From: Methanomassiliicoccus sp. UBA386 | GTDB lineage: Archaea; Thermoplasmatota; Thermoplasmata; Methanomassiliicoccales; Methanomassiliicoccaceae | Assembly (NCBI GenBank): GCA_002498285.1 | Contig: DAGU01000080.1 | Coordinates: forward strand, 6,357-11,968 | Direction of reading: 5' to 3' | Length of the DNA stretch: 5,612 nt | Part shown: piece after piece, positions 1 through 5,496 of the stretch | How the letters are laid out: every line of letters starts with the position of its first letter | How positions within the stretch are numbered: the stretch's first letter is position 1 | Program-made: the position numbers and the translations under genes | Notes under the pieces: generated by a model | Seen by the model: the letters and a program-made list of their open reading frames with translations, nothing else | Database searches by the model: none | What the model was told of the DNA's origin: nothing

Positions 1-663
1 CGCATGGTGTCGGGCTACATGGCCCTGCTGGAGAAGAAATATCTCGACCGGCTCGACGATCGAGGAAAGGAATACGTGCGGTTCGCCATGGACGGCGCCA
101 TGCGCATGGACTGCCTGATCGTCGACCTGCTGGCCTACTCCCGGGCGGGAACGGCTTCCCTCGACCCGAAGCCGTTGGACCTGGGGCAGGTCGTCGAGAG
201 GGCCCTGCTTAATCTTGGCCCGGCCATCGAGGAGTCGCAGGCCCAGATCAAGGTATCGGACATGCCCACGGTGGCCGCGGACGCGACGCAGATGCTGCAG
301 GTGTTCCAGAACCTCATCGGCAATGCAATCAAGTATCGAGGAGAGGAAAGGCCGGTGGTCGAGGTGAGCGCTTCGGAGGGGGAGAACGAGTGGGAGGTGG
401 CGGTCAGGGACAACGGCATTGGAATACCTCCCGAACAGCAGCATAGGCTCTTCCAGATGTTCATCCGTTTGCACGGCCGGTCGGAGTACGAGGGGACCGG
501 CATCGGGCTGGCGCTGTCAAGGCGCATCGTGGAGCGCCACGGCGGCCGAATATGGGTGGAGTCGGACGGAAAACACGGAAGCACCTTTCGCTTCACCATA
601 TCCAAGGACCTGGCCTCGGCCGCGAGGACGGACGAGGACTGCGCGGGGCAGCGCAACGATTAA
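1..663 (+). CDS. Sensor histidine kinase, C-terminal part (5' end outside window)
   Basis: This is the kinase core of a two-component sensor histidine kinase, which autophosphorylates on a conserved His and passes the phosphate to a response regulator. The frame is open from base 1, so the protein starts upstream; the ATG at base 4 lies inside the dimerisation helix and is not a real start. Counting from that Met, residues 1-50 are the rest of the DHp two-helix hairpin. The phospho-accepting His should lie just left of the window. The HATPase_c domain follows: N-box QNLIGNAIKY (about 102-111), G1 box DNGIGIPPE (136-144), F-box around FQMFIRLHGR (150-159) and G2 box GTGIGLALSRR (164-174). The RLHGR-EYEGTGIGLA-RHGG pattern is typical of phytochrome-like and PAS-linked kinases common in methanogens. 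The last 19 residues are a polar tail. Any sensor domain is off the window, so the signal is unknown. No response regulator is seen downstream. Confidence 0.93.
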   Translation, partial: RMVSGYMALLEKKYLDRLDDRGKEYVRFAMDGAMRMDCLIVDLLAYSRAGTASLDPKPLDLGQVVERALLNLGPAIEESQAQIKVSDMPTVAADATQMLQVFQNLIGNAIKYRGEERPVVEVSASEGENEWEVAVRDNGIGIPPEQQHRLFQMFIRLHGRSEYEGTGIGLALSRRIVERHGGRIWVESDGKHGSTFRFTISKDLASAARTDEDCAGQRND

Positions 664-751
664 TAGCGAAACGGCCATTCCCTTCATGGTTGGATGTATG
701 CTCCAATTGCGTCAGCAGTGATGCGGATCGGAGCATGCGTCGGGAGTCTAC

Positions 752-2122
752 ATGCATCGCCCCAGAGTGGTCATCGCGGGAGAGCGCAGCGGAGTCGGCA
801 AGTCCACCATCACCGTCGGCATCCTGCTGGCGCTGAAGGAGAGGAGGCTCGATCCCCAGCCGTTCAAGGCCGGGCCGGACTTCCTCGACCCGATGCATCA
901 TTCCGTCCTTCTTGATCGCAAGTCGCGCAACCTTGACACCTGGATGTTCCCCCGGGCGGTGCCCGGGCTGTTCGAGCGCGCCTCTGAGGGGGCGGGGATC
1001 TCGGTCGTCGAGGGGGTCATGGGCCTGTATGACGGCTACGACGGCCGCAGCGAGGAGGGCTCCACGGCCCACCTGTCCAAGGTGCTCAAGGCGCCGGTCG
1101 TCCTCGTCCTGGACGCGTCGGCCTCGGCAAGGAGCGTGGGCGCGGTCGCGCTGGGCTTCCAGCGATACGATCCGGACGTCGACGTCCGGGCGGTCATCTT
1201 CAACAACGTCGGGGGCAAGCGTCATCTGGACATGCTGCGTGATTCGCTGCGGGGGATCGAATGCCTCGGAGGCATACCGCGCGAATCGAGCATCAAGCTG
1301 AAGAGCCGCCACCTGGGCCTGGTGCCGGCGGAGGAGGACCTCGATCGGGAGCTGTACGACAGCATCAGGAAGATCATCGAGGCCAACCTGGACATGGACC
1401 GTCTGATCGAGATCGCCAGCTCCGCCCCGGACATGGCGCCGTCGGCGCCTCTCATCGAGCCCAGGCCGGCCGTCGCGCGCATCGGCGTCGCCAGGGACGA
1501 GGCGTTCAACTTCTACTACGAGGACAACTTCCAGTACCTGCGCGATGCCGGAGCGGAACTGGTGTTCTTCTCCCCCATGAGGGACGAGGTCCCGGAGGTG
1601 GATGGCCTGTACTTCGGGGGAGGATACCCGGAGATGTACGCCGAGCAGCTCGCCGCCAATCAGGCTGCAAGGGCAGCGATCAAGCGACTCTCCGACGAGG
1701 GCATGCCCATCTACGCCGAGTGCGGCGGGCTCATGTATATGTGCCGCGGCCTCTCCACCCAGGACGGAGTGAGGTATGACATGACCGGCGTGTTCGACGC
1801 CGAGGCATGCATGGCCGGGAGGCTGCAGGCGCTGGGGTACGTCGAAGCGAAGGTCGTCCGCGACAACGTGCTGGCAAACGTAGGCGATTCCACCAGGGGC
1901 CATGTGTTCCACTACTCCAAGGTCCTTGAGCACGGCGCGGAGGACTTCGCATACGACCTGAACAAGGACAAGGGGATCGACGGCCCCATGGACGCATTCG
2001 TCAGGAACAGGACGCTCGCCTCGTACACCCACCTGCACTTCGGCTCCTGCCCGGAGTGGGCCCGGACCTTCGTAGAGGCATGCGCCGCGTACGACCGGCC
2101 GGCCGGGCCGGCAAGGCGGTAG
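752..2122 (+). CDS. cbiA: Cobyrinate / Ni-sirohydrochlorin a,c-diamide synthase (CbiA/CfbB family)
   Basis: This glutamine-dependent enzyme amidates the a and c acetate side chains of a tetrapyrrole using ATP: cobyrinate in cobalamin synthesis (CbiA), or Ni-sirohydrochlorin in coenzyme F430 synthesis (CfbB). At 456 aa it has the full family length. Residues 5-225 form the dethiobiotin-synthetase-like ATP domain, with P-loop AGERSGVGKST (9-19), KAGPDFLDP (39-47), NLDTW (60-64) and VEGVMGLYDG (86-95). Residues 243-450 form the class I glutamine amidotransferase domain, with FGGGYPE (288-294), nucleophile Cys324 in YAECGGLMY, RGHVFHYS (382-389) and the catalytic-His region YTHLHFGS (425-432). 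The ATG at 752 has GGGAG (742-746) five bases upstream, and the P-loop follows at once, as is usual. The gene stands alone on this strand, 88 bases after the kinase, and converges on cbiO. CbiA and CfbB cannot be separated by eye. Cobalt-type neighbours favour CbiA, but the NikR-like sites nearby leave CfbB open. Confidence 0.93.
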   Translation: MHRPRVVIAGERSGVGKSTITVGILLALKERRLDPQPFKAGPDFLDPMHHSVLLDRKSRNLDTWMFPRAVPGLFERASEGAGISVVEGVMGLYDGYDGRSEEGSTAHLSKVLKAPVVLVLDASASARSVGAVALGFQRYDPDVDVRAVIFNNVGGKRHLDMLRDSLRGIECLGGIPRESSIKLKSRHLGLVPAEEDLDRELYDSIRKIIEANLDMDRLIEIASSAPDMAPSAPLIEPRPAVARIGVARDEAFNFYYEDNFQYLRDAGAELVFFSPMRDEVPEVDGLYFGGGYPEMYAEQLAANQAARAAIKRLSDEGMPIYAECGGLMYMCRGLSTQDGVRYDMTGVFDAEACMAGRLQALGYVEAKVVRDNVLANVGDSTRGHVFHYSKVLEHGAEDFAYDLNKDKGIDGPMDAFVRNRTLASYTHLHFGSCPEWARTFVEACAAYDRPAGPARR

Positions 2123-2123
2123 C

Positions 2124-2939
2124 CTACTCGTTGCGGTCCTCCAGCATCGCCAGCGCCTCATCGATGGTGAGCGGCAGCGGACCGGTGCGGCCGGCGCGCT
2201 CCATCCATCGTTCCATGAGCCGGGGCACCGATGGCAGCTCCAGCCTCGCGTCCGACAGGATGTCCGGCCGCTCCACCAGCCCGCGGAAGCTGCCGTCGTA
2301 TAGGACGCTCCGCTTGAGGACGATCACGCGGTCGGTCAGCTCCAACGCCACCGAGAGGTCGTGGGTGGCGATGACCATGGTCTTGTCCCGGAGGGGCATC
2401 AGGACGTTCACCAGGTCCCGCCTTCCCTGCGGGTCGAGGTTAGCCGTCGGCTCGTCCAGAAGCAGGACCTGCGGACGCATGGCCAGGATGCCGGCGATGG
2501 CCACCCTCTTCTTCTCCCCGAAGCTGAGGTGGTGGGGCAGTCGCTCCTCGTACCCGGCGATGCCGGCCTGGGCCATGGCTTCCTCCACCCTTCGCTTTAC
2601 CTCCTCGGGGGGCAGCTTCATGTTCACAGGACCGAACGCCACGTCGTCCCACACCCTTGGCATAAATATCTGATCGTCCGGGTCCTGGAAGAGGAAGCCG
2701 ACGCCCAAGCGGGCCTTCTCGGCGACCCTCTTGGTGATCTCTTCCTCCATGAGCTCTAGCTTCCCTTCGGTGGGCAGATGAAGGGCCGACATGATATGCA
2801 GCAATGTGCTCTTGCCCGCGCCGTTGGGCCCTACCAGCGCAACCTTCTCCCCCGCCCTTATCTGGAGATTGACATCGCGGAGCGCCTGGGCCCCGTCCTC
2901 GTAGGTGTACCCTACGCCGTTCAGCCTAATAGCGTCCAA
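2124..2939 (-). CDS. cbiO: ECF transporter ATP-binding protein CbiO (cobalt/nickel)
   Basis: This is the ATPase of the CbiMNQO energy-coupling-factor importer; it powers Co2+ or Ni2+ uptake from the cytoplasmic face. The frame is open far upstream, but that extension runs through cbiQ. Homology begins at DAIRLNGVGYTY, immediately after a TTG at 2939-2937, giving 271 aa, the normal CbiO size. All ABC motifs are present: Walker A GPNGAGKST (37-45), Q-loop Gln85 in FQDPDDQIF, signature LSFGEKKR (138-145), Walker B LLLDEPTANLD (159-169) with catalytic Glu163, and H-loop His193 in ATHD. LSFGE in place of LSGGE is, to my knowledge, common in CbiO-type ATPases. The start lies 19 bases inside cbiQ and has only a distant AGGT (2955-2952), so translation is probably coupled to cbiQ. 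It is the last gene of the operon; its stop is one base from the convergent cbiA stop. Confidence 0.95.
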   Translation of the reverse strand: MDAIRLNGVGYTYEDGAQALRDVNLQIRAGEKVALVGPNGAGKSTLLHIMSALHLPTEGKLELMEEEITKRVAEKARLGVGFLFQDPDDQIFMPRVWDDVAFGPVNMKLPPEEVKRRVEEAMAQAGIAGYEERLPHHLSFGEKKRVAIAGILAMRPQVLLLDEPTANLDPQGRRDLVNVLMPLRDKTMVIATHDLSVALELTDRVIVLKRSVLYDGSFRGLVERPDILSDARLELPSVPRLMERWMERAGRTGPLPLTIDEALAMLEDRNE

Positions 2940-3661
2940 TTTACCAAGCCAACCTGGGTGATGATCGAGAAAGCGCCGACCATGAAGAATGTTATGGCGA
3001 GCGCGACGTCCCGCCCTCGCACCCTCATCTCGTCGATGGTGTTCACCTCGCCAGTATAGCCTCTTGCCAGGAGAGCGTCGTACATGTTCACGGCCCGCTT
3101 GTGGGAGCGGACGAAGATCATGCCGATGGTGTAGGAGATGGTCCTGAAGACCTCCCGGGACAGAAGGCTTCCCCGGCCGGTGTAGCCGCGGGCAACGCGG
3201 GCAATCTTCATCCTGTCCATCTCGTCGAGCAGTACGAAGATGAAGCGGTATGTGAACAGTATCAGGGAGTTCAGCAGCCTGGGCGAGCGGTACCAGCGCA
3301 GCGTCTTGATCACATCGAACAACGGCGTGGTCGTGACCAGGACGGTGAGGGTGAGCACCGATGCGAGGATGCGGAGAGCCATGGTCAGCGCGGGCAACGG
3401 TCCGGATGTGAAGTAGAGGGCCGCCGCGGGCACCACGACAAAAGGCAGGGCAAGGGACAGGCTCTTCCAAACGTGCCGCAGGGGCACCTTGGATGCGAGG
3501 ACCAATACAATCGAGAACGCGAGCACGATCACGACCGCCTCAAGGGAACGGAGGAACGCCGTCACCACCACCAGCGAGATGACGCAGGCCATCTTCACCC
3601 TCGGGTCGAAAGAGAACAAAGATGAGGAACGGGAATATTGGTCGATCTCGTAGTGTCTCAA
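2921..3661 (-). CDS. cbiQ: ECF transporter transmembrane T-component CbiQ
   Basis: This is the integral membrane coupling subunit (EcfT type) that joins the ATPase to the metal-binding CbiM. With a TTG start at 3661 it is 246 aa, within the family range. Hydrophobic segments lie roughly at residues 24-58, 66-85, 90-112, 130-146 and 218-240. Two coupling motifs of the Ala-X-X-X-Arg-Gly type, ARVARG (154-159) and ALLARG (196-201), lie in the cytoplasmic region; in this family they sit in grooves of the ATPase. Two in-frame TTG codons (3667 and 3661) could start it. GAGGT at 3672-3668 touches the first but lies six bases before the second, so I chose 3661; the 3667 start would add two residues. 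The gene follows cbiN after a 38-base gap and overlaps cbiO by 19 bases. Metal choice is not set by this subunit. Confidence 0.94.
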   Translation of the reverse strand: MRHYEIDQYSRSSSLFSFDPRVKMACVISLVVVTAFLRSLEAVVIVLAFSIVLVLASKVPLRHVWKSLSLALPFVVVPAAALYFTSGPLPALTMALRILASVLTLTVLVTTTPLFDVIKTLRWYRSPRLLNSLILFTYRFIFVLLDEMDRMKIARVARGYTGRGSLLSREVFRTISYTIGMIFVRSHKRAVNMYDALLARGYTGEVNTIDEMRVRGRDVALAITFFMVGAFSIITQVGLVNWTLLG

Positions 3662-3699
3662 GCGCAAACCTCGTCAAGATAATGGAAATGGGAAAAGGT

Positions 3700-3978
3700 T
3701 TATCGGTCGCTCTTCAGAGATCTGGAGCCCCTCATGTAGAGGAAGATCAGGCCGAAAGTGGCCGCGAAACCGATCAGGCCCATGATAAGGCTGGCGAGGT
3801 AACTGTCCCCGTAATCGAAGGGCGCTTGATACACGGGCTCGCCCTCCTCCACGCCATTCTTCTCCATTGTGACCTCCAGCCCGTCCCCGAGCTCCGAAGC
3901 GAACAAATAGAAGCCTACCAGTCCGATCGAGAACGCGAACAGGATGGCCGCGGCGGCGATGAAGTGCTTACGCTCCAT
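3700..3978 (-). CDS. cbiN: Small membrane accessory subunit CbiN (PDGLE-domain type)
   Basis: This is the small accessory membrane protein of the cobalt/nickel ECF importer, needed by CbiM for metal loading in studied systems. It is 92 aa with two membrane helices (about residues 6-27 and 60-82) joined by an acidic extracytoplasmic loop. The loop opens with GDGLE (31-35), a variant of the PDGLE signature of this family. This two-helix plan matches CbiN. I chose the ATG at 3978 (MERKHF) because the longer frame from 3999 adds seven residues lying wholly within the end of cbiM. GGTGGT lies a few bases upstream. The start overlaps the cbiM stop by 11 bases, so the two genes are translationally linked. 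In many genomes this domain is fused to CbiM/NikM; here it is separate. Confidence 0.9.
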   Translation of the reverse strand: MERKHFIAAAAILFAFSIGLVGFYLFASELGDGLEVTMEKNGVEEGEPVYQAPFDYGDSYLASLIMGLIGFAATFGLIFLYMRGSRSLKSDR

Positions 3979-4633
3979 GCTCGACCACCCCCGCAACATT
4001 TGGTCCAGCCATCCTCAGGGTCTCCGGGGCCACCTTGCTCAGGAACAGGATGACCCCTCCCGTGATGATCGCCTCGCCGACGCCGATGATCGCATGCCAT
4101 CCCGCCATGGCTGGAAGAGCGAGGGCCATGTCTATGCCGTATGCGCCTCCCGAGATGCTGTAGCTCAGGCCGAGCTGCAGGCCGCAGGCGATCGAGGCGA
4201 TGAAGACCGCGGACCATGCTGCCGCCGGGACCGAAAACTTGTTCCCCTTGGCAACATGAATGATGGCGTAGGAGACCAGCGGGGCGATGACCGCCATGTT
4301 CAACAGATTGAGGCCCAGCGCGGTGAGCCCCCCGTCGCCGAACAGCAGGCCCTGTATGAGCAGAATGGTCGTCATGACGACAATGGCCGCCGGTAGGCCT
4401 ACCAGCGCGACCGCGAGGGTCGCTCCGATGAGGTGTCCAGAGGTCCCTCCGCCTACCGGAAAGTTTAGCATCTGGGCCACGAATATGCCCGCGGCCAGCA
4501 AGGCTATTAGAGGGATAGCTCGTTCGTCAACGGTCTTGTTCAGTTTCCAAAAGGCCCAGGCAATGACGGGCAGCGCCAACACCCATCCGGCGATAAAGAC
4601 CGTCGGATCCATCAATCCATCGGGGATGTGCAA
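3968..4633 (-). CDS. cbiM: Cobalt/nickel ECF transporter substrate-binding membrane protein CbiM
   Basis: This is the substrate-specificity (S) component, a multi-spanning membrane protein of 221 aa that captures Co2+ or Ni2+. It begins MHIPDG, the hallmark N-terminus of CbiM/NikM, in which the Met1 amine and His2 bind the metal. His67 in GGTSGH sits where the third metal-binding His of the nickel homologue NikM is known to lie. About six to seven hydrophobic segments follow, for example near residues 11-29, 39-56, 67-97 and 176-200. The start codon is TTG (4633-4631), not ATG. It is secure because His2 must follow Met1, and a strong SD AGGAGAGG (4647-4640) lies six bases upstream. It is the first gene of the minus-strand cbiMNQO operon, with a TATA-like box at 4699-4693. 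Residues seen do not separate cobalt from nickel. Confidence 0.95.
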   Translation of the reverse strand: MHIPDGLMDPTVFIAGWVLALPVIAWAFWKLNKTVDERAIPLIALLAAGIFVAQMLNFPVGGGTSGHLIGATLAVALVGLPAAIVVMTTILLIQGLLFGDGGLTALGLNLLNMAVIAPLVSYAIIHVAKGNKFSVPAAAWSAVFIASIACGLQLGLSYSISGGAYGIDMALALPAMAGWHAIIGVGEAIITGGVILFLSKVAPETLRMAGPNVAGVVEHGA

Positions 4634-4639
4634 TGTATT

Positions 4640-4647
4640 CCTCTCCT
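4640..4647 (-). promoter_or_regulatory. Ribosome binding site of cbiM
   Basis: On the minus strand AGGAGAGG precedes the TTG of cbiM by six bases. It is the strongest SD in the operon and decides that TTG is the start. It directly abuts the left arm of the inverted repeat at 4648-4678. Confidence 0.8.
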
Positions 4648-4678
4648 AAGTATTACGATATCGGAATTCGTGTTACTT
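4648..4678. promoter_or_regulatory. Imperfect inverted repeat in cbiM leader, possible metal-repressor operator
   Basis: Arms AAGTATTACGA (4648-4658) and TCGTGTTACTT (4668-4678) are complementary at 9 of 11 positions around a 9-base spacer. The repeat sits between the cbiM TATA-like box and its SD, over the expected transcription start near 4670, where a bound repressor would block initiation. The right arm contains CGTGTTAC, which recurs exactly at 4849-4856. The arms could instead form an RNA hairpin next to the SD, but only if transcription starts upstream of 4678. A regulator cannot be named from the sequence; a NikR-like protein is an inference. Confidence 0.45.
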
Positions 4679-4691
4679 GATTGCTGGATGC

Positions 4692-4700
4692 GTATATAAT
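4692..4700 (-). promoter_or_regulatory. TATA-like box, probable cbiM promoter (possibly bidirectional)
   Basis: The minus strand reads ATTATATAC here, close to the archaeal TATA consensus. Initiation about 25 bases downstream would give a start near 4670 and a leader of some 35-40 bases before cbiM. The plus strand reads GTATATAAT, also a fair TATA box, and would start RNA near 4722, right at the GC-rich island at 4724. No clear BRE is seen on either side. Confidence 0.5.
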
Positions 4701-4723
4701 CATTGCTTTACCACAGAATGGAC

Positions 4724-4843
4724 GCATGCCTGCCCATCGTCGGGCCATCGGGCATGTCGAGCGCTCGTCCGCCCGAGGCGTTGACGCACCGCCCATGCTT
4801 GCATCGTTCAATAATGCCTAGGCGGGTCCTTTCGGGCGTATGC
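4724..4843 (+). ncRNA. Candidate structured non-coding RNA (unidentified)
   Basis: This 120-base GC-rich island is flanked by AT-rich DNA and has no convincing reading frame. Its ends can pair: 4724-4729 with 4838-4843 (six pairs, one G-U), a two-base bulge, then GCCC (4732-4735) with GGGC (4834-4837). Inside are GCAT/ATGC (4801-4804 / 4814-4817) nested in CCGCC/GGCGG (4789-4793 / 4821-4825), and the perfect palindrome CGAGCGCTCG (4758-4767). A competing local hairpin pairs 4725-4730 with 4751-4756. A plus-strand TATA-like box lies about 27 bases before the first paired base. I saw no tRNA T-loop, 5S, RNase P or SRP motifs. If transcribed on the minus strand instead, it would be part of a long cbiM leader. 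Confidence 0.3.
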
Positions 4844-4848
4844 TTAAA

Positions 4849-4886
4849 CGTGTTACGAATAGTTAAATAAGTAATACGCATATTAC
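4849..4886. promoter_or_regulatory. NikR-like palindromic operator enclosing a TATA-like box
   Basis: CGTGTTAC (4849-4856) and GTAATACG (4871-4878) form an inverted repeat with one mismatch in eight and a 14-base spacer. The spacer holds TTAAATAA (4863-4870), a plausible TATA box on either strand. A further half-site, ATATTAC, follows at 4880-4886, and GTAATA/TATTAC (4871-4876 / 4881-4886) is itself a perfect palindrome. From memory, comparative genomics assigned NikR sites of the form GTGTTAC-N13/14-GTAACAC to some bacteria; this differs by one base. Read rightward, the box would start RNA near 4892; read leftward, near 4840, giving cbiM a leader of about 200 bases. Confidence 0.45.
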
Positions 4887-4898
4887 ATGGCTGCAGGA

Positions 4899-4964
4899 GA
4901 CGACAGGACCCGGACCCTTGCACGGTACTCCTTCCAATAAATACCTCCGTATTTTCCTGTCGTC
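4899..4964. repeat. Perfect 10-bp inverted repeat with 46-base loop
   Basis: GACGACAGGA (4899-4908) is perfectly complementary to TCCTGTCGTC (4955-4964). The loop can form a weaker inner stem: ACGG (4922-4925) with CCGT (4947-4950), extended by TA/TA after a bulge. No T-run follows on either strand, so a simple intrinsic terminator is unlikely. The left arm begins a few bases after the RNA start predicted for the plus-strand TATA-like box at 4863-4870, so it could cap a 5' leader. The right arm also overlaps the stop of the possible gene remnant at 4963. Function unknown. Confidence 0.5.
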
Positions 4965-5164
4965 ATCCTATCATATATTCCGAGCATGGCCAATGGGGCC
5001 AGGTTAGGGACGTGATCGAAGCAACCGGCCTAATGGGGTCCATGCGGCAATCATTCCGCCTCTTCTCCACTATGGGTTTCTTTGCGATGAGGGCGGCCGT
5101 GAACGCTCCCCCCATGAACGCGATCGCGGGTGTGAGACCTATCTCGTTCCAAGAGGGCGTTCAT
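4963..5164 (-). pseudogene. Possible frameshifted remnant of a small membrane protein
   Basis: On the minus strand an ATG at 5164 reads MNALLE, and one base later in another frame the reading continues EIGLTPAIAFMGGAF and onward to a TGA at 4965-4963, about 66 residues in all. The second frame has a convincing membrane helix (from GLTPAIAF to about AALIA) followed by the basic stretch KKPIVEKRR, an arrangement typical of a single-pass protein. Neither frame alone has a good start and full length, so a one-base insertion near 5145, or chance, would explain it. Only a weak AGGT lies just before the ATG; AAGGAG is too far upstream. I do not recognise a family. It could be an artefact of GC-rich non-coding DNA. 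Confidence 0.22.
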
Positions 5165-5496
5165 GGACCTGTCCGGTTGCTTCGCTCCTTCGCCTGCGGA
5201 CGCGCCGCCGCTCCATGAAGGCGTATTTGGAGGCCACCGATGGATGGCTCCTCGTTCTCTCGATCGGCGGCGCAGCTAACCTATGGCGCGAAAACATCGC
5301 TCGAACGGATCTGACCGGGCCACTTGGGCGGAGCCCACTCGCGGGGCCCTCGATCGCCGGAGGCCCGAAGGGGCGATCCACCGCGTCTGACTGACCGCCG
5401 CCCACCCAGCCGCCCCGGCCGGTGAAGATCGGCGGTGCCCGAGGCCGAAGAAATGGGGGCGGGATGTCGGGCCCGTGCTGGAGGAGGTGCGCCTTC
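5165..5496. other. GC-rich intergenic stretch with no convincing gene
   Basis: I see no credible coding sequence here: open frames are Pro/Arg/Gly-rich without domains or SDs. The stretch has small inverted repeats: GATCGCC/GGCGATC (5352-5358 / 5372-5378, 13-base loop), ACCGCCG/CGGCGGT (5394-5400 / 5430-5436), and the palindrome CCGGCCGG (5415-5422) within the latter loop. Such pairings are expected at this GC content and I do not call an RNA from them. No TATA-like box is visible. Confidence 0.5.

Noticed and set aside
1..663. Kinase gene lacking its phospho-accepting His (degenerate kinase)
   Set aside because: The frame is open at base 1 and the window starts inside the DHp helix just after where the H-box should be, so the absence is due to the window edge.
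593..2161. Long minus-strand open frame (522 codons) opposite cbiA
   Set aside because: It is the GC-driven shadow of cbiA: low-complexity Arg/Val/Gly/Asp composition, no domain, while the plus strand has intact ATPase and amidotransferase motifs.
2940..3470. Upstream extension of cbiO in the same frame, suggesting a fusion protein
   Set aside because: The extension overlaps cbiQ coding sequence and has no motif; ABC homology begins right after the TTG at 2939, giving the normal CbiO length.
4724..4843. 5S rRNA, because length and end pairing are similar
   Set aside because: The conserved 5S core (CCGAAC...GGAAG-type loop sequence) is absent on both strands.
4634..4850. Cobalamin riboswitch in the cbiM leader
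   Set aside because: I read both strands for the B12-box and the GCCACTG-type core and found neither. An unrelated metal-sensing leader cannot be excluded.
4708..4923. Minus-strand 71-codon frame through the island and operator region
   Set aside because: No family resemblance, no good SD, and it runs through the palindromic sites and AT-rich promoter DNA.
5012..5218. Plus-strand 68-codon frame beginning at GTG
   Set aside because: It is antisense to the more protein-like minus-strand remnant, has no SD, and its Met/Ala/Pro-rich composition looks like a shadow.
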